The notes below the pieces were generated by a model that worked only from the letters and a program-made list of their open reading frames with translations, did not search any database and was not told the DNA's origin. A DNA stretch of 8,962 nucleotides from Thermodesulfobacteriota bacterium (GTDB lineage Bacteria; Desulfobacterota; Thermodesulfobacteria; Thermodesulfobacteriales; Thermodesulfatatoraceae), in the NCBI GenBank assembly GCA_013154385.1, contig JAADCO010000114.1, forward strand, positions 1 to 8,962, in the 5' to 3' direction. The position numbers and the translations under genes are program-made. Below, piece by piece: positions 1 to 5,910 of this stretch (within the stretch, counting starts at the first letter, position 1; each line of letters begins with the position of its first letter).

Positions 1-88
1 TGGTGCCGAGGGCGGGAGTCGAACCCGCACGGGCGCGAGGCCCAGTGGATTTTGAGTCCACCGCGTCTGCCAGTTCCGCCACCTCGGC
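1..88 (-). tRNA. tRNA-Leu, anticodon CAA
   Basis: Read on the minus strand this folds as a class II tRNA. The 7-bp acceptor stem pairs GCCGAGG (82-88) with CCTCGGC (5-11), followed by discriminator A (4) and an encoded CCA (1-3). The anticodon arm GTGGA/TCCAC encloses the loop CTCAAAA, giving anticodon CAA at 52-54, which reads UUG leucine codons. A long variable arm with a GGGC/GCCC stem, as expected for leucine tRNAs, and a T-arm GCGGG-TTCGACT-CCCGC complete the structure. The D-loop is unusual in having only one U, just before the conserved GG, with C after the GG where U20 is common. The gene is divergent from a dihydrouridine synthase gene. Its 3' end is the window edge, so any terminator lies outside. 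Confidence 0.97.
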
Positions 89-94
89 AGACTT

Positions 95-123
95 TTGACG
101 CTAGAGATTTAACATGATCTATT
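95..123 (+). promoter_or_regulatory. Candidate promoter of the dihydrouridine synthase gene
   Basis: TTGACG (95-100, five of six consensus bases) is followed after 17 bases by TCTATT (118-123, four of six). Transcription would begin near 130, only a few bases before the ATG at 134, so the message would have almost no leader. This fits the absence of any Shine-Dalgarno-like sequence there (the preceding bases are pyrimidine-rich). It overlaps the candidate tRNA promoter on the other strand, so the two may compete for RNA polymerase. Confidence 0.35.
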
Positions 124-134
124 TCTCCCTGCAA
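106..134 (-). promoter_or_regulatory. Candidate promoter of tRNA-Leu
   Basis: On the minus strand TTGCAG (129-134) stands 17 bases before TAAATC (106-111). This would start transcription about ten bases before the mature tRNA 5' end at 88, a reasonable leader length. The -35 resembles the sigma-70 consensus in four of six positions and the -10 in about three, so the call is weak. It rests partly on position, since the 45-bp gap must serve both divergent genes unless the tRNA gene is read through from further upstream. Confidence 0.3.
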
Positions 135-1141
135 TGTTCCCCTGGGGCCTGAAAACGCCGGACAACAAGCCGTTCCTCGCCCTGGCGCCCATGGCCGCCC
201 TCACCCACGCCCCTTTTCGGGAGCTGGTGGCCAGCTACACCGGCTGTGATCTCTTCTTCACCGAAATGCTCAACGTGCGCGCCCTGGTCTTCCAGAACCC
301 CGAAAAAGACCCCTATCTCCGGCAGGCGCAGCGCGACAGGCCGCTCGTGGCCCAGCTCGTGGGACGGGACCCGGAACTCTTCGCGCAGGCGGTGAGACGG
401 CTTGAGGAACGCTTCGACTTCGCCGGCTACGACCTCAACTTCGGCTGCGCGCGGGGCGTCATCCAGCGCTACGGCTGGGGCGTTTCCCTGATGAAGGAAC
501 CGGAGCTTGCTTGTGAAATAGTGCGCGCGGTGTGCGCCAGCACCAAAAAGCCCGTTTCCGCCAAGATCAGATCGGGCTGGAAGCACGACCGTGAGGCGCT
601 CCTCGGTTTCGCCCGCGCGCTGACAGAAAGCGGCCTAAGCCTCCTTACCATCCACCCCCGCACCGCTCAGGAAGGGTTCAAGCGCCCCGCGCGCTGGGAA
701 GAGATCCGCTGGCTGGCCGAGGAGCTTCCCATCCCGGTGGTGGGCAACGGAGACGTGTTCGGCCCCGAGGAGGCCCGCAGGATGCACGAGGAAACCGGAT
801 GCGCGGGCATCATGATCGGACGCGCGGCCCTCCTCCGCCCCTGGATCTTCAGGGACGTGCGAAGCTATCTCACCGGCGGAGAGATCCCCCCGCCGCCTCC
901 GCCCATCGAGGCCCCGGAAGAACTCGCCCGCCTCATCCGGGAGCTCCTCCCCGAAGAAATCCAGGAAAAGCGCTTCAGCCTGTGGCTCTTCTGGTATCTC
1001 CAGAACTTCTCCTTCGGCGTCCACTATTTCCGCGAGATACAGAAGATCCCCGGGCTTGAGGGAAAGCTCGCCAGACTGAGGGAACTCCTCGCCAAGGAAA
1101 GCTTCCGGCCCTATCCGGCCAGGCCCTATCTCCATCGCTAA
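134..1141 (+). CDS. dus: tRNA-dihydrouridine synthase (Dus family)
   Basis: FMN-dependent, NADPH-using enzyme that reduces uridines in the tRNA D-loop to dihydrouridine; cytosolic. The 335 residues fit the family. Visible motifs in a TIM barrel are APMAALTHAPFR near the N-terminus (about 18-29), FTEML (42-46), DLNFGC (100-105) with the expected catalytic Cys105, KIRSGW (144-149) with the FMN-binding lysine, HPRT (174-177), VVGNGD (202-207) and the phosphate-binding GIMIGRAALLRPWIF (225-239). A PPPPPP linker (codons at 887-904) separates the barrel from the C-terminal helical tRNA-binding domain. Cys105 is followed by Ala rather than the usual Pro, and HPRT replaces the common HGRT, so this is a divergent subgroup and its target uridine cannot be assigned. 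The ATG at 134 has no Shine-Dalgarno; no better in-frame start is visible. The stop overlaps the convergent neighbour's stop by two bases. Confidence 0.92.
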   Translation: MFPWGLKTPDNKPFLALAPMAALTHAPFRELVASYTGCDLFFTEMLNVRALVFQNPEKDPYLRQAQRDRPLVAQLVGRDPELFAQAVRRLEERFDFAGYDLNFGCARGVIQRYGWGVSLMKEPELACEIVRAVCASTKKPVSAKIRSGWKHDREALLGFARALTESGLSLLTIHPRTAQEGFKRPARWEEIRWLAEELPIPVVGNGDVFGPEEARRMHEETGCAGIMIGRAALLRPWIFRDVRSYLTGGEIPPPPPPIEAPEELARLIRELLPEEIQEKRFSLWLFWYLQNFSFGVHYFREIQKIPGLEGKLARLRELLAKESFRPYPARPYLHR

Positions 1142-2679
1142 CGCAACCCCAGTTTCCGGGCCACGTTCGGGAAGAGGGAAAGATCCGTGTGCGGCAGAAA
1201 AAGGGCCCCGGTGAGGAGGTTCATGAACTCGCTGCGCACGTTCATCTCGAGATAGGTGAGGTTTTCGAGGATGCGCCGCAGCTCTTCAAAGGAGGAGGCG
1301 TCCCGGAGGAAGGCAATCGTCCCCTCGCCCGCGGCGTTTCCCAGGGGGACGAACCGCTCGAGAGGCACGTCGGGCAACATGCCGATGGTGATGGCCATCT
1401 CCGGGTCAATGTAGTTTCCGAAGCTTCCGGCGATGAAGAAGTGGGCGATGTCGTCGAAGGAAAGCCCCACGCTCTGACAGAGCACGGTGAGGATGGTGTA
1501 CATGGCCCCCTTCGAACGGATGACGCTCTTCATCTCCCCTTCGGTCACGTAGATGGGCTTGCCGTGTGCGGTCTCCTCCTCGGGCACGAGGATGAAGGCG
1601 AGCTCCCCGTCTATCCGGCGGAATCGTTCGGGAAGCCTCTCGGGCACGAACTTGCCCCGCTGATCAATGAGGCCCGCCATGAACATCTGGGCCAAAAGAT
1701 CAATCACCCCGGAGCCGCAAATGCCCCTTGGCGGCTCCTGGCCGATGGTTTGCACCTCTATCTTGAGGGTTTGGGGATCAATGCGCACGCGCTCGATGGC
1801 CCCGGGAGCCGCCTGCATCCCGCAGCGGAGGATGCCGCCTTCAAGCGCCGGCCCGGCGGCGCCGGCGGTGGCAAGGAGGAACTCGCGGTTTCCCACCACC
1901 ACCTCCGCGTTGGTGCCCACGTCGATGAGGATGGAGATCTCCTCGCGCTTGTGCATGCCGCTCGCCAGGATGCCGGCCAGGAGATCCCCGCCGAAATAGC
2001 TCCCCCGGTTGGGAAAGACGAAGAGCAGGGCCTCTTCGTGGCCCGGAAGGCCGAGCTCGCGCGCCCTGAGGGTGTCTATCCAGCTCGCCGCGGGGATGTA
2101 CGGCTCCCGATAGAGATGGCGCGTCTCAAGGTTCAGGAGGAAATGGCTCATGGTGGTGTTGCCGCAAATGGCGTAGTAAAGGAGCGCCCTCCGCGGCAGA
2201 CGCCCCAGAAGCTTCCGCACCTCCTGCGCCAGCGTGGTCACGGTGATGCGATGAAGCTCCCGGCGCCTTTCCGGTTTGTCCGCGTAGTGAAGGCGCGTCA
2301 GGATGTCCTCTCCGTAGGGGATCTGCGGGTTCTTGAAGGAGCGCCGGCGGATGACCTCCCCTTTCAGGAAATCGTAGAGATAGAGCACCACGCCCGTGCT
2401 CCCCAGGTCTATCCCCAGCCCCAAACACGGGAGGTCTTCGTCCGGCCGCAGGACGTCGAGGAGGCGGAAGTCCCGGCCGTCGTAGGCCACCCTTGCCTTG
2501 AGCCGGAAGTCGGGCCGCAGGACTTCGGAGACCTTCTGCAGGGTGGAAAGGGGGATGACGGGCTCCTTACCCAGATGGGAGGCGAGCTCCTGACGCAACC
2601 GCGCTTCGTCGGCTCGCTGATCCTCCAGGGAGGGAGGGGGCAATTCGAGATTGAGCTCCCTGACTACCGCTCCTTCCAT
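1138..2679 (-). CDS. ASKHA/DUF4445 protein, RACE-like corrinoid activator without ferredoxin domain
   Basis: The 513-residue protein matches the body of the RACE family (reductive activators of corrinoid enzymes), which use ATP to drive one-electron re-reduction of inactive cob(II)alamin in corrinoid proteins and methyltransferases. The linker segment LNLELPPPSLEDQRADEARL comes right at the N-terminus (9-28). It is followed by ASKHA phosphate loops GIDLGSTGV (89-97) and IDVGTNAEV (252-260), GNTTMSHF (173-180), AGPALEGGILRCGM (275-288), GICGSG (319-324), the adenosine motif AGSFGNYI (417-424) and the typical tail ending FLPHTDLSLFP. Family members usually carry a [2Fe-2S] ferredoxin domain before the linker. 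Here it is absent, and the five cysteines (85, 172, 286, 321, 401) are scattered with no cluster motif. The electron donor would therefore have to be another protein, or the role differs. Gene family is confident; function is inferred. It follows rlpA by 43 bp but has its own promoter. Confidence 0.85.
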   Translation of the reverse strand: MEGAVVRELNLELPPPSLEDQRADEARLRQELASHLGKEPVIPLSTLQKVSEVLRPDFRLKARVAYDGRDFRLLDVLRPDEDLPCLGLGIDLGSTGVVLYLYDFLKGEVIRRRSFKNPQIPYGEDILTRLHYADKPERRRELHRITVTTLAQEVRKLLGRLPRRALLYYAICGNTTMSHFLLNLETRHLYREPYIPAASWIDTLRARELGLPGHEEALLFVFPNRGSYFGGDLLAGILASGMHKREEISILIDVGTNAEVVVGNREFLLATAGAAGPALEGGILRCGMQAAPGAIERVRIDPQTLKIEVQTIGQEPPRGICGSGVIDLLAQMFMAGLIDQRGKFVPERLPERFRRIDGELAFILVPEEETAHGKPIYVTEGEMKSVIRSKGAMYTILTVLCQSVGLSFDDIAHFFIAGSFGNYIDPEMAITIGMLPDVPLERFVPLGNAAGEGTIAFLRDASSFEELRRILENLTYLEMNVRSEFMNLLTGALFLPHTDLSLFPNVARKLGLR

Positions 2680-2687
2680 GGGGGCCT

Positions 2688-2715
2688 ATTATAGGCCCGA
2701 GAGCCCAAAAGTCAC
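2688..2715 (-). promoter_or_regulatory. Sigma-70-type promoter abutting the RACE-like gene start, with -10 inside a palindrome
   Basis: On the minus strand GTGACT (2710-2715, four of six to the -35 consensus) lies 16 bases before a perfect TATAAT (2688-2693). The start codon ATG (2677-2679) begins only eight bases after the TATAAT, so transcription should start at or within two or three bases of the ATG, giving a leaderless message. No Shine-Dalgarno precedes the ATG. The -10 box is the centre of the inverted repeat GGGCCTATAATAGGCCC (2682-2698), seven-base arms around a three-base centre, which could be an operator. The site fills most of the 43-bp gap after rlpA. Confidence 0.65.
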
Positions 2716-2722
2716 CCCGTCT

Positions 2723-3496
2723 TTAGCGCGCGAGCAACATGGCGTTGGGAAACTCCTTCTCGAGCGTGCGGAGTATGCGGCGGGCCGTGGCCAGGTCCGA
2801 GGCCACGTACACCTGGACCCGATAGAACTCGCGGGCCCCCTTCTTCACGGGTTCGATGAGCACCGTGCGGAACCTCTTGGCCAGCTTTTCCTTGAGGTTC
2901 ACGGCGTTGGCATAGTTGGCAAAAGATCCCACCTGGACGTAATACCGGCCGTGCCGCAAATCAGGAGATTTGAGCACCAGGCGCCTGTCCTCCACGCGCC
3001 CCTCGGCGAGGGCCACGATCCGCACCCGGGCCACGCCCTTGCGATACATGCCCAGGGCCCGCGCGGCGGCGTAGCTCAAATCAATGATGCGCCCCTTGAC
3101 AAAGGGGCCGCGGTCGTTGATGCGCACGATGGTCTGGCGCCCGTTCTCCAGGTTGATGACGAGGACCTCCGTGCCCAGGGGAAGGGTCTTGTGCGCCGCG
3201 GTGAAGGCGTACATGTTGTATATCTCGCCGCTCGCCGTGCGCCGGCCGTGGAAACCCGGACCGTACCAGGAGGCCAGCCCCTCCTCCACGTAGCCCTCCG
3301 CCGAAGGGAGAGGATAGTAGGTCTTGCCGTTTACCCGGTAGGGACGGGTCGAGGGGCGCTTGGCCTGGGGCTTCGGGGCAGGAGGAAGCTTTCCAGAAGA
3401 TGGCTTTGGCGGTAGGGTAGAGACACTCGGCTGGGGCTTGTGTCCGCAGCCGACCAAAAACCCCAAAACCAGGAGGAGAGAACAAAGTTTCCTCAT
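2723..3496 (-). CDS. rlpA: Septal lytic transglycosylase RlpA, lipoprotein with SPOR domain
   Basis: Outer-membrane lipoprotein that cleaves peptidoglycan glycan strands lacking stem peptides at the division septum, helping daughter cells separate. From the ATG at 3494-3496 it has 257 residues. A signal peptide (MRKL, then a Leu/Val-rich core) ends in lipobox LVGC (14-17), with Cys17 the lipidation site. A Pro/Lys-rich tether (18-52) leads to a double-psi beta-barrel (about 70-165) containing ASWYGPGFHGRRTASGE and INDRGPF. Glu91 and Asp128 have the spacing of the catalytic pair in characterised RlpA. A C-terminal SPOR domain (about 183-257, starting RYYVQVGSF) binds denuded septal glycans. 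The frame stays open far upstream (to 4090), but that sequence is antisense to the cyclo-ligase gene. MRKL plus the lipobox fixes the start. The start codon shares CATG with the divergent gene; no Shine-Dalgarno is visible. Confidence 0.95.
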   Translation of the reverse strand: MRKLCSLLLVLGFLVGCGHKPQPSVSTLPPKPSSGKLPPAPKPQAKRPSTRPYRVNGKTYYPLPSAEGYVEEGLASWYGPGFHGRRTASGEIYNMYAFTAAHKTLPLGTEVLVINLENGRQTIVRINDRGPFVKGRIIDLSYAAARALGMYRKGVARVRIVALAEGRVEDRRLVLKSPDLRHGRYYVQVGSFANYANAVNLKEKLAKRFRTVLIEPVKKGAREFYRVQVYVASDLATARRILRTLEKEFPNAMLLAR

Positions 3497-4235
3497 GGCG
3501 GGAGAAAGGTTAACAGAGATCAAGGCGCGCAAGAAGGCCTTAAGGGAAGAAATATGGACCAGGCTCTCCGAAGCGGGGGCCGCCCGCTTCCCCGGGGCCT
3601 TCGGACGCATACCCAACTTCGTGGGGGCCGAGGCCGCGGCGGAGAAAGCCGCCTCGCTTGCGGCCTTTCGCGAGGCGTCCTTCATCAAGGCCAACCCGGA
3701 CAGCCCCCAGTTTCCCCTGCGGGTGCTTGCCCTGAGCCAGGGGAAGGTGCTCTTCATGGCCGTGCCCAAGTTGCGGGCGGAAAAGCCCTTCATCCGCCTC
3801 GATCCCGCCAAGCTCAAGGTCCACCCCCTGCGCGCCGCCACCATCAAAGGGGCCTTCAAGTACGGAGAACCCGTGGCCCCGGAGGAAATGCCCCGGATAG
3901 ACCTGGTCATCACCGGCTGCGTGGCCGTCAACCGACGGGGAGAACGCCTCGGAAAGGGCGGCGGATACTCCGAACTGGAGCTCGCCCTCCTTCGCGAGTT
4001 CGGCCTCCTCGACGAGGAAACCCCCATCGTCACCACCGTCCATCCCTTGCAGATCGTCGAGGAGATCCCCACGGAGGAGCACGACTTCACCGTGGACTAC
4101 ATCGTCACCCCGGAGGAAATCATCGAGACTTCGGGGCCAAAACGGCGACCGCGTGGTATCCTTTGGGACAAGTTGCCGGAGGACAAACTCCGGAGCATAC
4201 CGGCACTACAGAGACTGCGGGGACGTTTCACGTGA
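3495..4235 (+). CDS. 5-formyltetrahydrofolate cyclo-ligase family protein (MTHFS/COG0212-like)
   Basis: The family's founding activity is the ATP-dependent conversion of 5-formyl-THF to 5,10-methenyl-THF, in cytosolic one-carbon metabolism. The 246 residues include an Arg/Lys-rich N-terminal helix with KARKKALREEIW (10-21), FPLRVLALSQGKVLFMAVPKL (73-93), DLVITGCVAVNRRGERLGKGGGY starting at 136, and a tail GILWDKLPEDKL. Classical enzymes carry a GYGGGYYDR-type motif; here it is GKGGGYSELE (153-162), closer to the MTHFSD-like or archaeal-type branch, whose substrate is less certain. The protein is also longer than the usual 180-200 residues. The ATG at 3495 is chosen because the frame upstream is antisense to rlpA and the family similarity begins here. 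AGGAGG lies 18 bases upstream, too far for a normal ribosome site. It is the first gene of the parAB operon: the stop overlaps the parA start by four bases (GTGA). Confidence 0.82.
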   Translation: MAGERLTEIKARKKALREEIWTRLSEAGAARFPGAFGRIPNFVGAEAAAEKAASLAAFREASFIKANPDSPQFPLRVLALSQGKVLFMAVPKLRAEKPFIRLDPAKLKVHPLRAATIKGAFKYGEPVAPEEMPRIDLVITGCVAVNRRGERLGKGGGYSELELALLREFGLLDEETPIVTTVHPLQIVEEIPTEEHDFTVDYIVTPEEIIETSGPKRRPRGILWDKLPEDKLRSIPALQRLRGRFT

Positions 4236-4239
4236 AACA
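4224..4239. promoter_or_regulatory. parS: parS centromere-like site for ParB
   Basis: CGTTTCACGTGAAACA matches the conserved chromosomal parS sequence TGTTTCACGTGAAACA at 15 of 16 bases, and the inner 14 bases (4225-4238) form a perfect palindrome. ParB loads here as a CTP-dependent clamp and spreads, and ParA then moves the complex to segregate the origin region. The site contains the last two sense codons and the TGA (4233-4235) of the cyclo-ligase gene, and also the GTG start (4232-4234) and next two codons of parA. ParB bound here could also repress parA expression. I found no second copy in this window. Confidence 0.95.
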
Positions 4240-5038
4240 GACACCGCGCATCATCGCCATAGCCAATCAAAAAGGCGGCGTGGGGAAGACCACCACGGCG
4301 GTAAACCTGGCCGCGGCCCTGGGCATCCTGGGGCAGAAGGTCCTCGTGCTCGATGCCGATCCCCAGGCCAACGCCACCAGCGGGCTCGGCGGGCGCGACC
4401 ATCGCCCGAACCTCTATCAGGTCCTCCTGGGAGAGGCCCATCCGCGCGAGGCGCTCTTCGAAACCCCCTATCCCAATCTGCACCTCTTGCCCTCCACCAT
4501 TGATCTCATCGGTTGCGAGCTCGAGCTCGCCAGCCGCCGCGGCAAGGAACAACTGCTCGCCCGCATCCTCGCGGAGCTGGCCGACGACTACCGCTACATC
4601 TTCATCGATTGCCCGCCCTCCCTGGGGTTGCTCACCATCAACGCCCTCACCGCGGCCCAAGCCGTGCTCATCCCGCTGCAATGCGAATACTACGCCCTCG
4701 AAGGTCTGAGCCTCCTCGTGAACACCGTCAAGCGCATCAAGCACAACTTCAACCCCCGGCTCTTCCTCTACGGCATCCTCCTCACCATGTACGACTCGCG
4801 CAACCGGCTCACCAAGCAGGTGGAAGCCGAAGTCCGCCAGCACTTCAAGTCCGCGGTCTTCGAGACCACCATCCCGCGCAACGTGCGCCTGAGCGAGGCC
4901 CCCAGCCACGGCAAGCCCATCTTTGCCTACGACGCCTCTTCCCGCGGGGCACGGGCCTACATGGCCCTGGCGCGGGAGGTCCTCCGGCGGGAGGCAAAAC
5001 TCAACTTGAGACCCTCCCCAAGTCATGCTAGGGCTTGA
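4232..5038 (+). CDS. parA: Chromosome-partitioning ATPase ParA (Soj)
   Basis: Deviant Walker ATPase that binds the nucleoid non-specifically as an ATP dimer and is released by ParB, pulling parS/ParB complexes apart; Soj-type proteins also influence replication initiation. The 268 residues show the short chromosomal form without an N-terminal helix-turn-helix. KGGVGKTT (14-21) holds the deviant Walker A with signature Lys14 and Lys19, VLDADPQAN (39-47) is the A' motif, and FIDCPPSLG (124 onwards) is Walker B with Asp126. The C-terminal half reads TTIPRNVRLSEAPSHGKPI, typical of the family. The GTG at 4232 is the only sensible start: the family conserved core begins six residues later, and GGGGA lies nine bases upstream. 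The frame is open for hundreds of codons upstream, but only as a shadow of the cyclo-ligase gene. The start lies inside parS. Confidence 0.97.
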   Translation: MKQTPRIIAIANQKGGVGKTTTAVNLAAALGILGQKVLVLDADPQANATSGLGGRDHRPNLYQVLLGEAHPREALFETPYPNLHLLPSTIDLIGCELELASRRGKEQLLARILAELADDYRYIFIDCPPSLGLLTINALTAAQAVLIPLQCEYYALEGLSLLVNTVKRIKHNFNPRLFLYGILLTMYDSRNRLTKQVEAEVRQHFKSAVFETTIPRNVRLSEAPSHGKPIFAYDASSRGARAYMALAREVLRREAKLNLRPSPSHARA

Positions 5039-5051
5039 GAAAACCCCAGCT

Positions 5052-5056
5052 GGAGG
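5052..5056 (+). promoter_or_regulatory. Ribosome binding site deciding the parB start
   Basis: GGAGG stands five bases before the TTG at 5062. The alternative in-frame TTG at 5035, which overlaps the parA stop as TTGA, has only AGGG one base away, too close to work. The protein from 5062 begins MGKEKKGLGRGL, the standard ParB beginning. Both facts favour 5062. Confidence 0.75.
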
Positions 5057-5061
5057 CAACC

Positions 5062-5910
5062 TTGGGCAAAGAGAAAAAAGGACTGGGACGCGGTCTATCT
5101 TCCCTGCTCCCTGAAGACACCTTTGGCGAAGCCCCGGAGGTCTTCTTCTGTCCGCTGGAAGCCATCAGGCCCTCCCCCTATCAGCCGCGCCTCAAGAGGG
5201 ACGAAGGGCTCGAGGAACTGGCCGCCTCGGTCAAGGAGAAAGGAGTCCTTCAGCCGCTCCTCGTGCGCGAGATCACCCCGGGGATCTACGAACTCGTTGC
5301 CGGAGAGAGACGTTTCCGCGCCGCCCAGATGGCCGGCCTCGAACGGGTGCCCGTCATCGTGCGCGACCTCTCCCCGCAGGAAGCCCTTGAGATCGCCCTC
5401 ATCGAGAATCTCCAGCGCGAAGACCTGAACCCCATCGAAGAGGCCCGCGGATACGAGCGCCTCATCAAGGAGTTCGGCCTCACCCAGGAGGAAATCGCCC
5501 GCAAGGTGGGGCGGGACCGTTCCACCATCGCCAACGCCCTGCGCCTCCTCAAGTTGCCGGAAGACATCCAGGAGGACGTGCTCGAAGGGAGGCTCACCGC
5601 CGGTCACGCCCGCGCGCTCCTTTCCCTCTCCGACCCCAGGCTCATGCGCAGGGTGCGCGACGAGATCATCGCCCGGGCGCTTTCCGTGCGTCAGACCGAG
5701 GACCTGGTGAGAAGACTCAAAGAGCAGAAAGAGACCGAGCCCTCCCCGCCGCCGACAGATCCCAACATCCTCGCCCTGGAGAAGGAGCTGGCCGAGCTCC
5801 TGGGCACCAAGGTCAAGCTCTCCTGGGGCAAGAGAAAGGGTCGGCTGACCATCGAATTCTACTCCCCCGAGCAATTCGAAGCCTTTTTGCAGAGGTTGAG
5901 AGACTACTGA
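5062..5910 (+). CDS. parB: Chromosome-partitioning protein ParB (Spo0J), CTP-dependent clamp
   Basis: ParB binds parS, hydrolyses CTP, slides onto neighbouring DNA and stimulates ParA. From the TTG at 5062 it has 282 residues, normal for the family. The N-terminal KKGLGRGLSSLL (5-16) is the ParA-contacting segment. The CTP-binding domain contains PYQPR (39-43), GVLQPLLVR (61-69), the CTP motif GERRFRAAQ (81-89) and ENLQREDLNPIEEA (115-128). A helix-turn-helix follows (about 141-163, LTQEEIARKVGRDRSTIANA) for parS recognition, then LTAGHARALL, a charged linker, and a C-terminal dimerisation domain from about 226 that ends in LQRLRDY. It is 23 bp behind parA, with its own ribosome site. Its stop overlaps the next start by one base (TGATG), pointing to translational coupling. 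The parS site two genes back gives a direct target. Confidence 0.96.
   Translation: MGKEKKGLGRGLSSLLPEDTFGEAPEVFFCPLEAIRPSPYQPRLKRDEGLEELAASVKEKGVLQPLLVREITPGIYELVAGERRFRAAQMAGLERVPVIVRDLSPQEALEIALIENLQREDLNPIEEARGYERLIKEFGLTQEEIARKVGRDRSTIANALRLLKLPEDIQEDVLEGRLTAGHARALLSLSDPRLMRRVRDEIIARALSVRQTEDLVRRLKEQKETEPSPPPTDPNILALEKELAELLGTKVKLSWGKRKGRLTIEFYSPEQFEAFLQRLRDY

Noticed and set aside
1189..2694. A 501-codon open frame on the plus strand opposite the RACE-like gene
   Set aside because: Antisense shadow caused by GC-rich codon bias; its translation resembles no protein family, while the minus-strand reading is a clear ASKHA protein.
3497..4090. Upstream extension of rlpA on the minus strand
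   Set aside because: It is antisense to the cyclo-ligase gene and Ser/Arg-rich. The signal peptide and lipobox require the start at 3496.
3440..4231. Long in-frame extension upstream of parA
   Set aside because: It lies in a different frame over the cyclo-ligase gene and encodes low-complexity Arg/Gly/Pro-rich sequence. ParA similarity begins only after the GTG at 4232.
5035..5037. TTG start for parB overlapping the parA stop (TTGA)
   Set aside because: Ribosome-site spacing is wrong, and the extra nine residues precede the normal ParB N-terminus. The TTG at 5062 has GGAGG at five bases.
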